From Micromonospora sp. NBC_00421 (GTDB lineage: Bacteria; Actinomycetota; Actinomycetes; Mycobacteriales; Micromonosporaceae): DNA of 64,000 bases. Positions 1-9,318 of the stretch are shown in pieces. Every line of letters starts with the position of its first letter. The stretch's first letter is position 1. Location: NCBI RefSeq assembly GCF_036017915.1, contig NZ_CP107929.1:930001-994000 (forward strand), read 5' to 3'. Below the pieces are notes generated by a model. That model worked only from the letters and a program-made list of their open reading frames with translations. It made no database searches and was not told where the DNA came from. The translations under genes were made by a program, and so were the position numbers.

Positions 1-120
1 CTAGTGGACACGAAAACCCCGGAGGGTTCCGAGGTCAAAAACCCGGATCAGAGAGTCAAAACGGACTGCGAGCACGTCGATGAAGGATCGCCTAATCGCT
101 ATATTTGCTGCTTGTGAACC
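1..120 (+). promoter_or_regulatory. Probable CRISPR leader (partial)
   Basis: This stretch precedes the first perfect repeat and is visibly richer in A and T than the array. Repeats at this end are identical, while those at the far right end are degenerate, which is the usual sign that the leader and newest spacers are on the left. The leader may extend beyond the window, and any cas genes would be expected there. No promoter motif is claimed. Confidence 0.5.
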
Positions 121-3100
121 GCTGCGCCCGGCCACCGCGCCGGGCGAGGATCGCAACCGCCGGGGGCGTACTGCCGCACTGCGCCACAGTGCAGTGGCTG
201 CGCCCGGCCACCGCGCCGGGCGAGGATCGCAACCTCCGGGCCCCCGTCCGGCATCCCCAGGTCCGATTCCGCTGCGCCCGGCCACCGCGCCGGGCGAGGA
301 TCGCAACGCCGGGAATCGCGGAAGCGCTGAACGAAACCGCGAGGGCTGCGCCCGGCCACCGCGCCGGGCGAGGATCGCAACTCCCCGGGGATGGTTCCTA
401 CCCTGACGCAGCGGCGTGGCTGCGCCCGGCCACCGCGCCGGGCGAGGATCGCAACCTCCAGGAAATCGAGCTGTACGTCAAGGCGACCACGCTGCGCCCG
501 GCCACCGCGCCGGGCGAGGATCGCAACCCCTTGCTCGGGTCCTCTGGCACCACCAGGCCGTGAGGCAGCTGCGCCCGGCCACCGCGCCGGGCGAGGATCG
601 CAACTGGTCGTGGTTGGAGGTGGAGGCGCAGCAGGCCGGGTGCTGCGCCCGGCCACCGCGCCGGGCGAGGATCGCAACTGGGCAACAAGGCGGCGGCCGA
701 GCGACTGGCCGACTCCGCTGCGCCCGGCCACCGCGCCGGGCGAGGATCGCAACCGCGCGGTCACCCGGATCTCGTACTCCACGTCGGTCAAGCTGCGCCC
801 GGCCACCGCGCCGGGCGAGGATCGCAACCGGCGATACCTGACCACCCACGACATGATGGAGGAGCTGCGCCCGGCCACCGCGCCGGGCGAGGATCGCAAC
901 CGTTCCGCCGTCCAGATCAGCCGCAGTCCGGACGCGCGGCTGCGCCCGGCCACCGCGCCGGGCGAGGATCGCAACCGGCCGTGGTGACGTCCATGTCCAC
1001 GGTCCAGATCGCGCTGCGCCCGGCCACCGCGCCGGGCGAGGATCGCAACCTTGATGCGTAAGCCGCGCGTGCTGACCATGGCAAGCTGCGCCCGGCCACC
1101 GCGCCGGGCGAGGATCGCAACTGCCTGGCGGGTGGTCCGGTCGGGCCACCTCCGCGCGGGCTGCGCCCGGCCACCGCGCCGGGCGAGGATCGCAACCTTG
1201 TGCTCGACGACCTGACCAGACATGACGGTGGTGCTGCGCCCGGCCACCGCGCCGGGCGAGGATCGCAACTACGAGGCCCTGGTGCGGGTCGACGGCTGGG
1301 AGCGGAGCTGCGCCCGGCCACCGCGCCGGGCGAGGATCGCAACATGCGGGAATTGGCACCTGGGCTGCGGGACGCTGCGGAGCTGCGCCCGGCCACCGCG
1401 CCGGGCGAGGATCGCAACGGCGCGGTCGGACCGCCCCCAGGTGATCGCGACGTCCTGCTGCGCCCGGCCACCGCGCCGGGCGAGGATCGCAACATCCCCA
1501 CCAAGCACGGCCTGATCTCCCCCATCTGCAGCTGCGCCCGGCCACCGCGCCGGGCGAGGATCGCAACCGGGCGATCGTGGTCACCCACGCGCCGAAGTCA
1601 CCGCCGCTGCGCCCGGCCACCGCGCCGGGCGAGGATCGCAACGGGGTTGGTGAGGTGCCGGTTGGTTATCTGCGCGCCAGCTGCGCCCGGCCACCGCGCC
1701 GGGCGAGGATCGCAACAGCCGGAACGGGTTATGGCAGATGGCGCACGCGCCGCCCGCTGCGCCCGGCCACCGCGCCGGGCGAGGATCGCAACGCCGACGA
1801 GCTAGCCGGGCTCGATGACGAATTAGGCGCTGCGCCCGGCCACCGCGCCGGGCGAGGATCGCAACTCGCCGGCCTTGACCACGCCGACGGACAGGTGGGG
1901 GGCTGCGCCCGGCCACCGCGCCGGGCGAGGATCGCAACTCGATCGAGCCGGCGAGGAACACCCGCCCGTCGCGGGCTGCGCCCGGCCACCGCGCCGGGCG
2001 AGGATCGCAACGTCAAGGAGGGTGCGGAGCTGGGTCGCGCCGCCGCTGGCTGCGCCCGGCCACCGCGCCGGGCGAGGATCGCAACCACCCACCAACCATG
2101 ATCGACTCCTGTCGGGTCTACCCGGCTGCGCCCGGCCACCGCGCCGGGCGAGGATCGCAACAGTCGGAACGGCTTGAGGCAGATGGCGCACGCGCCGCCC
2201 TGCGCCCGGAAGCTGCGCCCGGCCACCGCGCCGGGCGAGGATCGCAACCGACGAACGGCCAGTATCACCGGCGTCGGGATGCCGGCTGCGCCCGGCCACC
2301 GCGCCGGGCGAGGATCGCAACTGGGTCGCGGTCAAGGTGATCAACGTGGACCTGCACCGGCTGCGCCCGGCCACCGCGCCGGGCGAGGATCGCAACCTGT
2401 TCGCGGGGTGGCTGCTCGCCGCAGTCATCGCTGCGCCCGGCCACCGCGCCGGGCGAGGATCGCAACCACTGCCCCGGGTAGAGGCGTCCCTGAGTGTCCC
2501 AGCTGCGCCCGGCCACCGCGCCGGGCGAGGATCGCAACTTGCCGACCGAGTTACTCCGCAGACTGTCGGTGTGCGGGGAGCTGCGCCCGGCCACCGCGCC
2601 GGGCGAGGATCGCAACTCTCGACGTCGTCGCCCAGGCCCTGGGGATCTGGACGCTGCGCCCGGCCACCGCGCCGGGCGAGGATCGCAACATTCTGCTGTT
2701 GTACGTCGCCATGCTGTTCCTGCTGCTGCGCCCGGCCACCGCGCCGGGCGAGGATCGCAACCGGGCTGGTAGAACCGCGGCCAGACGTAGACGCCGGTCG
2801 GGCTGCGCCCGGCCACCGCGCCGGGCGAGGATCGCAACCTGCGCGGGCTCGCCAGCCCCCACACCGCCAAGAGCTGCTGCGCCCGGCCACCGCGCCGGGC
2901 GAGGATCGCAACTCGTACGAGGACTGACCGGAAGCCGCCCGGTGCCCACCGCTGCGCCCGGCCACCGCGCCGGGCGAGGATCGCAACTCGCGATGGCGCG
3001 GCGAGATGCACGCCGAGGGCTACCGGCTGCGCCCGGCCACCGCGCCGGGCGAGGATCGCAACCCGACGGCGCATAGCCGCACTAGCGTGGCGGTGGCGCT

Positions 3101-3579
3101 GCGCCCGGCCACCGCGCCGGGCGAGGATCGCAACATCCGGACGGACCCGGACACGGCCGAGGTCTCCGCGCTGCGCCCGGCCACCGCGCCGGGCGAGGAT
3201 CGCAACTCGCAGAAGCCGGGATGGGAAAACCGGCGTAGCTACCTGCTGCGCCCGGCCACCGCGCCGGGCGAGGATCGCAACACCCGATCGGCTGGGTACA
3301 CGCCGCGCACCCGCCCGGCTGCGCCCGGCCACCGCGCCGGGCGAGGATCGCAACTCAGCGCCCTTCGGCGGCGCGACGGGCGGGGCTGCCTCCGCTGCGC
3401 CCGGCCACCGCGCCGGGCGAGGATCGCAACTCTACCGGCAATGCCAGGCTGACCGATGGGATCGCGGGCTGCGCCCGGCCACCGCGCCGGGCGAGGATCG
3501 CAACCCCATGGACTCCGGCGTGAAGGTTTCGTCCTGTGCAGCGCTGCGCCCGGCCACCGTGCCGGGCGAGGATCGCAAC
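121..3579 (+). CRISPR. CRISPR array, leader-proximal block, 47 repeats
   Basis: There are 47 direct repeats of 37 nt, starting at 121, 197, 271, 345, 419, 491 and so on to 3543. Each repeat begins GCTGCGCCCGG and ends AGGATCGCAAC. Inside it, CGCCCGGC and GCCGGGCG form a perfect 8-bp stem around a 6-nt loop, leaving an 11-nt 3' tail. Repeats 1-46 look identical; the last (3543) has one C-to-T change. Spacers are mostly 35-41 nt, with 33 nt (2397) and 50 nt (2162) as outliers. The hairpin and the 3' GATCGCAAC tail resemble Cas6-processed repeats of type I and type III systems; the subtype cannot be set without cas genes, and none are in the window. Long open frames across this block are artefacts of the near-75-nt period. 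Confidence 0.98.
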
Positions 3580-3608
3580 GCTGGTGGGGGGGGCTGGTGG
3601 GGGGTTAG

Positions 3609-3623
3609 TACTGCAACGGCAGT
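3609..3623 (+). repeat. Left terminal inverted repeat of the IS701 element
   Basis: TACTGCAACGGCAGT is the exact reverse complement of 4960-4974. It is preceded directly by the target duplication TTAG. Confidence 0.93.
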
Positions 3624-3626
3624 TGG

Positions 3627-4921
3627 TCAGGGGTAGCCGCGTCGTCGGTAGTGGCATGTTCGGGCCTGGTGTTGGCGGCGTCGTCGCCATCGGGACCAGG
3701 CCCAGACATGCTCGGGTTCATGGATGTGTCGCACTACGAGTGCGGTGAGGAGTCTTCGGATCTCCGGTACCGTGTAGCCGATCATCATGCCGTCGCCGGC
3801 GCTGGTTCCCCCTTTGTCGCAAAGGATCTGGCCACGGACAGCCAGGCGTGGGCGGCCATCGCGAGGGTGATGTGGGCGTACCAGGCCCGCCAATCACGCA
3901 CCTGGTACTCGTCGAGGCCAGCTTCGTTCTTGGCCTGCTGGAAGCACTCCTCGATCGCCCACCTCGCCCCAGCGACACGAGCGAGGTCGACCAGGCGGGT
4001 GCGGCGAGGCCCGTAGCAGACGTAGTAGGCGATCTCGCCGGTGGTGATGCTGCGCCGAGCCAGGAGCCAGTGTCCACGGCCCGGTTTCCAGCAGATCCGT
4101 ACCGGGATCCGAGCCCACCAGTACTCGCGTGGGCCGTGCGCCCCGGCGCCGGCTGAGAGCCGGCACCACGCCCGAGCGGGCAGGGCGGCGATGAGCTCGT
4201 CGGCGCGGGCGGTCCCCATCGTCGTGGTGATCATGTCGTCGTTACGGCGGGTCGCGACCACATAAGCCACATCCCGGTGTTCCAGCCACACCCGCAGGGA
4301 CTTCGACTGCCCGTAGGCCTCGTCCATGGTCACCCACCCCACCGGCACCCCCGCGTCCAGGGCGCGGGCGAGCATGGTGCGGGCCATCTGCACCTTCGTG
4401 GCGAACTCCACCTCGTCGGGGATCCCGGCGGCCCGGCACCGGTCCCGGTCATCGGTCCACGACGCCGGCAGGTACAGCTGCCGGTCGATCAACGCGTGAC
4501 CCTTCGTCGAGCGGTAGGCCAGGAACACCACGACCTGGCAGTTCTCCGTCCGACCAGCCGTGCCGGAGTACTGGCGTTGCACCCCCGCCGACCGGACGCC
4601 CTTCTTCAGGAACCCGGTGTCATCGACGATCAACACCCCGGCCGGGTCACCGAGATACTCGACCACGTAGTCACGCACGTCGTCCCGGACGGCGTCGACG
4701 TCCCAGTCCGCCCACCGCAACAACCGCTGCATCCCATCCGGCGACACATCCCCGGCCTGCTCCGCAAGGGTCCAGCCGTTCTTGCGGCCCAGACCCGACA
4801 CCAACCCGCACAGGTACTGCCGCGCCCGCCGACGAGGCTCAGACCGGCGAAACCGAGGCCCGATCCGGGCATGCAGCCGGTCCAGCTCCCCACGCCAACG
4901 ATCAACATCAACGTCCGTCAC
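3627..4921 (-). CDS. IS701-family DDE transposase, frame change near the C-terminus
   Basis: The main frame runs from ATG at 4921 to a stop at 3785 (378 aa). It carries the DDE catalytic residues in family-typical contexts: VLIVDDTGFLKKG (first Asp), VGWVTMDEAYGQS (second Asp) and RWAIEECFQQAKNEAGLDEY (Glu). The expected C-terminal tail (TVPEIRRLL... through WAWSRWRRRRQHQ) lies in the -1 frame, ending at 3627. The two frames meet at AAAGGGG on the coding strand (3809-3815 on +), a canonical X XXY YYZ slippery heptamer. A -1 slip gives a product of about 431 aa, the usual family length. Either programmed frameshifting or loss of one G in a G-run explains this; sequence alone cannot decide. Confidence 0.88.
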
Positions 4922-4959
4922 AGGCAGACCAACGAACCCGACCCGAAGACGATTCGCCT

Positions 4960-4974
4960 ACTGCCGTTGCAGTA
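4960..4974 (-). repeat. Right terminal inverted repeat of the IS701 element
   Basis: ACTGCCGTTGCAGTA is the exact complement of the left end. It is followed directly by TTAG. Confidence 0.93.
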
Positions 4975-4987
4975 TTAGCCCGCGCTG

Positions 4988-5975
4988 GCTGCGCCCGGCC
5001 ACCGCGCCGGGCGAGGATCGCAACGCCGTCACCGGGGCGACCTCGTACGTCTTGAGCAGGTGCTGCGCCCGGCCACCGCGCCGGGCGAGGATCGCAACCA
5101 GCACGGCGAGGTAGCAGTTGTTGTTGTCGGTCCAGGCTGCGCCCGGCCACCGCGCCGGGCGAGGATCGCAACGCCGTCACCGGGGCGACCTCGTACGTCT
5201 TGAGCAGGTGCTGCGCCCGGCCACCGCGCCGGGCGAGGATCGCAACTCGGCGGGGATGGGCAGCTCGGGGACCTGGCAGCAGTGCTGCGCCCGGCCACCG
5301 CGCCGGGCGAGGATCGCAACACCGGTGCGGACCCGGGCAACGTCACGTCCATCGTGATGCTGCGCCCGGCCACCGCGCCGGGCGAGGATCGCAACTCCTT
5401 CGTGTGGTTGGGGATCGCGCGGTGCTGCGCCCGGCCACCGCGCCGGGCGAGGATCGCAACGATCTCGCACAGTCGAACCTTGGGCTTCCGCTGCCCTGCT
5501 GCGCCCGGCCACCGCGCCGGGCGAGGATCGCAACACCGGCGAGACGCAGCCGGTCGACAAGCCGGCCCGAGCTGCGCCCGGCCACCGCGCCGGGCGAGGA
5601 TCGCAACGGGTTGACCGTGGTCTTGCGGACCGAGGGGTCACAGCAGGCTGCGCCCGGCCACCGTGCCGGGCGAGGATCGCAACGACGCGACCGGCCGGCG
5701 GAAGTAGTCGAACCTCGACGTGCTGCGCCCGGCCACCGCGCCGGGCGAGGATCGCAACGTGACGGACGAGGTGGTTCCGGTTGGCCCGGTGCCGCGCTGC
5801 GCCCGCCCACCGTGCTGGGCGAGGATCGCAACGTCTTCCGCGACGAGTGGCACGACTTCAAGGACGAGCTGCGTCCGGCCACCGCGTCGGCGAGGATCGC
5901 AACCGTGGTCTACCAGTCGTTGGACACCAGCCTTGACGTCTGCGCCCGGCTACCGTGCCGGGCGAGGATCGCAAC
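4988..5975 (+). CRISPR. CRISPR array, leader-distal block, 14 repeats
   Basis: This continues the same array to the right of the insertion sequence. Repeats start at 4988, 5062, 5136, 5210, 5284, 5359, 5424, 5498, 5571, 5647, 5722, 5796, 5868 and 5939. From 5647 on they increasingly carry substitutions (CCGTGCC at 5647, several changes at 5796, one base missing at 5868, TCTG start and CTACC at 5939), the typical decay of the oldest, trailer end. The spacer at 5025-5061 is identical to the one at 5173-5209. The spacer at 5396-5423 is only 28 nt. Confidence 0.97.
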
Positions 5976-6009
5976 CATGGCACCAACTCTGCCTGTCGGT
6001 ACGGCAGCC

Positions 6010-6040
6010 GCTGCTGCGGCCAACCACCGCGTCAGGCGAG
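6010..6040 (+). repeat. Decayed terminal CRISPR repeat
   Basis: GCTGCTGCGGCC followed by AACCACCGCGTCAGGCGAG matches the array repeat with several mismatches and a small insertion, and lacks the 3' tail. It lies one spacer length (34 nt) after the last recognisable repeat, so it is probably the eroded end of the array. Confidence 0.55.
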
Positions 6041-6416
6041 TGCCCCGCCGAAAATGAACCCCTGCCGGCGGCGGGTGGGTTGCGATGGGGCCGGCGCTCG
6101 TCGTGCTCGTGCCGATGCTGCCCGAACCCTGAGCGGGGTCGGTGGATCCTGGGCAACGTGCCGTCGCACCCCTCGTTTACCCCCCGAAAACCCATGTCGG
6201 TGAGTGACAGTAAGTGACAAGCGGCGATCATTGCGCGGGTATGTCTGTGCAGTTCAGTGTCAATTGGCGGCAGATGGCGACAAGGTTCGGATCGTTGCTT
6301 TCGGTAACCGCGGGTTCGGGGTTCGATTCCCTGAGCGCGTACCAGCGAGAAGCCGTGACCTGTCAGTCATGTCGTGGACTGGCGCGGCGGCGAACGGGAG
6401 GCCGTGGCGGCCGTTA
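6041..6416. other. Non-coding stretch after the array
   Basis: I see no convincing gene here. A tRNA-like T-arm (GGTTCGGGGTTCGATTCC near 6313-6330, followed by an ACCA at 6341) could be the 3' scrap of a tRNA left by integration, but no matching 5' acceptor half is visible upstream. Confidence 0.4.
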
Positions 6417-6985
6417 TCAGAGCGCAGCTACAGGGCGACAGTCGACTATCGCATTATCGTCTGCGCCAAACGATGGTGGGGTTGCGGTATCGATCACCCC
6501 TCGGACACGTACAGTTACCCCACAGTAATCAGCGTCAGGCTTAGCCTCGACGCTGATTTTGTTTTCACCGGGGTCGTAGGTGAGGGCGAGTCGTAGCTCG
6601 CGGTAGACGGCGCTTTTATCCGCGCTGTCGGCGTCGCGCAGGATGTTGCGGATGTCCTCGAAGCCGCCGACGAGGCGTCGGATGTCCTCCTCGGTGAGGC
6701 GGCGGGAAGCCGACCCTTGTGCCGCTTTGTCGCGTTCGACGATGGCGACGGCGTGTTGAGCGTTGACCTCGGCCATCCAGGCGGCGACGGTGGCGGGGTC
6801 ACCTCCGGCATCGGCGATGGCCCGATACTGTACGAGTTTGGCGTCACACGCGGCAATGACCTTGTTCGCAGCGGCGATCTCCGGCGCGACGCTGCTTGGT
6901 CCGGCTCCCGACTGGGCGGCGTGGAGCCGGTGGATCGTGTCGGTCAGCCGGTGCGGGGCGAACGCAAGTGGTCGCGGTGCGCTGG
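6417..6985 (-). pseudogene. Serine recombinase, C-terminal fragment
   Basis: From about 6985 downward the minus strand encodes the C-terminal part of a large actinobacterial site-specific serine recombinase: FAPHRLTDTIHRLHAAQSG, a coiled charged middle (IAACDAKLVQYRAIADAGG, VAIVERDKAA), then DKSAVYRELRLALTYDPGEN and TVRVRG. The resolvase catalytic domain and the zinc-ribbon are absent. Upstream the reading frame runs into unrelated sequence, so this is a 3' remnant of an integrated element rather than a working enzyme. Confidence 0.75.
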
Positions 6986-7045
6986 GGTGCCGGGTTGATA
7001 CCGGCCTGTTCGAGGAGCTCCCAAACGTGGAGGCTGCGACCTCCG
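6975..7045 (-). pseudogene. Short fragment of a DDE integrase
   Basis: The minus strand encodes VWELLEQAGINPAPQRTATT, typical of the region just before the catalytic core in one group of actinobacterial DDE integrases. It is cut off at the recombinase fragment and looks like part of a mosaic of element scraps. It is only about 20 residues, so the call is weak. Confidence 0.4.
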
Positions 7046-7192
7046 CACTCAGCACGAAGGGTTCGCTGGGGATGCGGCAATATTCTAGGTGCTGTTTTCG
7101 CCGCCAGGCGCAGCACCGGTCGGCGGATCGACGGACAGTGCGTGGCCGTCGGGCCTGGCGCGGTCGGGAGACTCTGGCGTGCCGCCGCTCCG

Positions 7193-7900
7193 CTAGGCGG
7201 ATTGTCGATATGTACGTAGTGCCTGGGCGAACCGCTCCTGTATATCTCGTTCAGCCTTGCGCCCGGGAAGAACGCCGACCTCGTAAGTCCGCTTGCGTCC
7301 TTCGAGGAGGTGAATGACAGAGGGATTGGTGATTGTAGCGGCGAAGACTTTGAAGCGCGCGGAAAGATCAACCTCTAGGCCGAGGAACTCGCGGCCGGTC
7401 CCAAGGGTAAGTGGTGTGGTGTAGTACTTGCCTTCGATTACGAGAATCGCGTCGTGACTTGCGGGGTCGATTCCTAGCTGGCGGCATCGCTGGGCATCAG
7501 CGGAAGGTATGACCAGGACATCTGCCTCGTGGGCGACCTTACTCTTACCGATGACCGCGACTCCAGTATGGACTTCTAGCGGGTCTTTCGAGCTGTCTGG
7601 CAAGGCAAGTATCGCATGGGTGAAGCCAGCTCCACTGGGAAGCCTTCCCGGGCTGCGCCTGAGACGAAACTCAGCCGGTATGCCACCGACTCCATCAGCG
7701 AAGGAGATGCTATATCCTTCGTTGCTAGCCGCCCGCAGAACCAGCGCAAAGAGATACGCTTCGTAGAGGTCGTTGCCAGCAGTCGGCGACGGACCGCCGA
7801 CGCTAAGGGCCGAGGGTAGCGCCGTGGGCAACTCTGCTCGCAGTTGGGCGAGCATCCGGGACGCTGCCGTGCCGTCGGGGGCCGCACCTACGTTCGTCAT
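7193..7900 (-). CDS. Unknown protein with a possible PD-(D/E)XK-type nuclease core
   Basis: A 235-residue protein starting at ATG 7900, 11 bp after the stop of the upstream gene, so the two form an operon. I do not recognise a named family. Residues about 125-165 read EADVLVIPSADA followed some 20 residues later by AILVIEGKYY, an Asp then Glu-x-Lys spacing between predicted beta strands that resembles the active site of PD-(D/E)XK nucleases. The N-terminal half contains a predicted helix (LYEAYLFALVLRAASNEGY) like the helix that often precedes that fold. No signal peptide or membrane segment is seen. Its place in an accessory island beside a CRISPR array makes a defence role possible, but this is inference. 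Confidence 0.75.
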   Translation of the reverse strand: MTNVGAAPDGTAASRMLAQLRAELPTALPSALSVGGPSPTAGNDLYEAYLFALVLRAASNEGYSISFADGVGGIPAEFRLRRSPGRLPSGAGFTHAILALPDSSKDPLEVHTGVAVIGKSKVAHEADVLVIPSADAQRCRQLGIDPASHDAILVIEGKYYTTPLTLGTGREFLGLEVDLSARFKVFAATITNPSVIHLLEGRKRTYEVGVLPGRKAERDIQERFAQALRTYRQSA

Positions 7901-7911
7901 CCTTGCCTGCC

Positions 7912-8586
7912 TTAAAGGTCCCAGTCGCCTTCATTGCCGCGGCCATGTGGGGTTAGCCATGAGCCTCGGACCACCCCAGCTTCAATCCGAAGCTCATTCA
8001 GTGTGTCGAGAACTGAGCGCACCCGGAAAGCGCTGGCGCGCCGGGCTTCAGCCGAGGCCAGTTTCCAGGCCGGTAGCCGGCGACCCCGTAGTTCCGCCTC
8101 TGGTGGATCCATGAAGACGACTGTTCCATCCCACGTCTCGGCCCAGGGGTCTGAGGACCCAGCGGCAGCGAAATCCGATCCGCCGTTGTGATGCTCAAGG
8201 GCGAGCCGTCGAAGCTCTTCAAGCTGCTTCTGGACGTCCCGTTCCATGGCGAGCGTTCCTGCGGTCGCTACCTCGATAAGGTCGAGCAAAATCCCCAAGC
8301 GCGCACGTGGATTTAGTGGTGTGACCACGACGTCGCCGCGTTTGAAGCGAGGCCTGCTGCCGGATCGCTGCCCCGGCGCATGTCGCAACTGATTCAGGTA
8401 TAGCGGACTGCCAGCAATCTCATCGAAGCGACCATCGTCGAACGCAGTACCGGTCGGGTCTGTCGGCGACTGCGACACACCCTCGGCGGCCAGCGCGCGC
8501 TCCTGTGTAACGATGAAGCCGAGTCCCAGCTCAGTCAGCAGCTCCTCTACCTCGGCGAGTAACTGCTGGATCTCCTCTTCGGTCAC
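7912..8586 (-). CDS. Unknown protein, first gene of a two-gene operon
   Basis: A 224-residue protein with GTG start at 8586, preceded by an AGGAG-like ribosome binding site. The first 25 residues (EEIQQLLAEVEELLTELGLG) form a strongly charged amphipathic helix. The middle contains FKRGDVVVTPLNPRARLG, with a possible second helical segment at MERDVQKQLEELRRLALEHH. No catalytic motif is recognised. It ends 11 bp before the possible nuclease gene, so the pair is very likely co-transcribed and may act together. Flanking sequence is element debris, so the pair probably arrived by horizontal transfer. Confidence 0.75.
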   Translation of the reverse strand: MTEEEIQQLLAEVEELLTELGLGFIVTQERALAAEGVSQSPTDPTGTAFDDGRFDEIAGSPLYLNQLRHAPGQRSGSRPRFKRGDVVVTPLNPRARLGILLDLIEVATAGTLAMERDVQKQLEELRRLALEHHNGGSDFAAAGSSDPWAETWDGTVVFMDPPEAELRGRRLPAWKLASAEARRASAFRVRSVLDTLNELRIEAGVVRGSWLTPHGRGNEGDWDL

Positions 8587-9318
8587 TCGGCTCCTCGTTC
8601 ACTGCGAAGGGTCTGGAGCTACTGTAGCGGTGAGGGGCACTCGCGGTGGATCGCCGTAGATGCTTGCGATGGGCGGGAGGCGCTACAAGTGCCTGCGAGA
8701 GCAGTGACACACCTGGTCAGAAGGCTCGTCTCGGCTGGCGCCAGTCCCCGCTTCGGCGCCGCTGACCCACGATCTGCGCGGGCTTCCTGCTGAAGCACGT
8801 CAGCTTGATCCTTGGCAAGACATGTGCAGGCGCGCCGCAGGTAACGATCCGGCATGACCCGCTGGTCCTGAGCCGGCAAGGCACCACGTGCGATCGCGGG
8901 ACCTCACGAGCAAGGAGCTCCGGTGTACGCGCACGCCACGCTGGCGCGTGGCGCGGTTGAGTCGGTCGCCTGGTTGTGGTGGCTGCTCGCCGACGGCGAG
9001 CGGTTCGAGGCACGCTTTGGCCGCGGGATCGCGTTCCTAATTGAGGATGCCGGTTGGCCACCAAAGCAGCCGACCAGGTGCCCGGTACTGCCGCCGGGCG
9101 CGCAGGAGCAGGCCCGGCAGCAGGCACTGCTTGCCCGGCTCGACGATGCCCGTATCGAGCGGGTATATGGACCGCCCTGGCACCCGCGTCAAGATGATCC
9201 GCGTCGTTCGCAGCGGTTGCCCATGCCCCCCAGTGGGGCCTAAGAGCGCGTTTGGAATGTGTGCTGGTCGGGGTTGTCGCACAGTGGGTGTGATCGATGA
9301 ACCGGGCTCGGTCGGTAG
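8587..9318. other. Accessory intergenic stretch with one doubtful gene fragment
   Basis: Most of this stretch holds nothing I can support. At 8923-9243 (+) a 106-residue frame begins YAHATLARGAVESVAWLWWL, plausible as an internal piece of a hypothetical protein, but it has no ribosome binding site and no clear family. It is probably a fragment. Confidence 0.35.

Larger units (their letters stand above)
3609..4974 (-). mobile_element. IS701-family insertion sequence inserted in a CRISPR spacer
   Basis: The element is 1366 bp, bounded by perfect 15-bp terminal inverted repeats (TACTGCAACGGCAGT at 3609-3623 and its complement at 4960-4974). It is flanked by a 4-bp direct duplication TTAG (3605-3608 and 4975-4978), which fits the YTAR target pattern known for IS701. 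Removing the element and one TTAG joins 3580-3608 to 4979-4987 and restores one spacer of 38 nt, the normal length here. The insertion therefore happened inside an existing spacer and left the flanking repeats intact. The sharp ends and intact duplication suggest a recent event. Confidence 0.95.

Noticed and set aside
80..3452. Many long open frames on both strands across the repeats (up to about 390 codons)
   Set aside because: They translate the 37-nt repeat over and over (SSPGAVAGRS, ARRGGRAQ, RPATAPGEDRN). A period near 75 nt keeps frames open by chance. They are not genes.
6311..6345. tRNA-like T-arm and ACCA
   Set aside because: The T-loop GGTTCGATTCC-like sequence is suggestive, but there is no matching 5' acceptor strand or anticodon arm in the 70 bases upstream. 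At best it is a 3' tRNA scrap from an attachment site.
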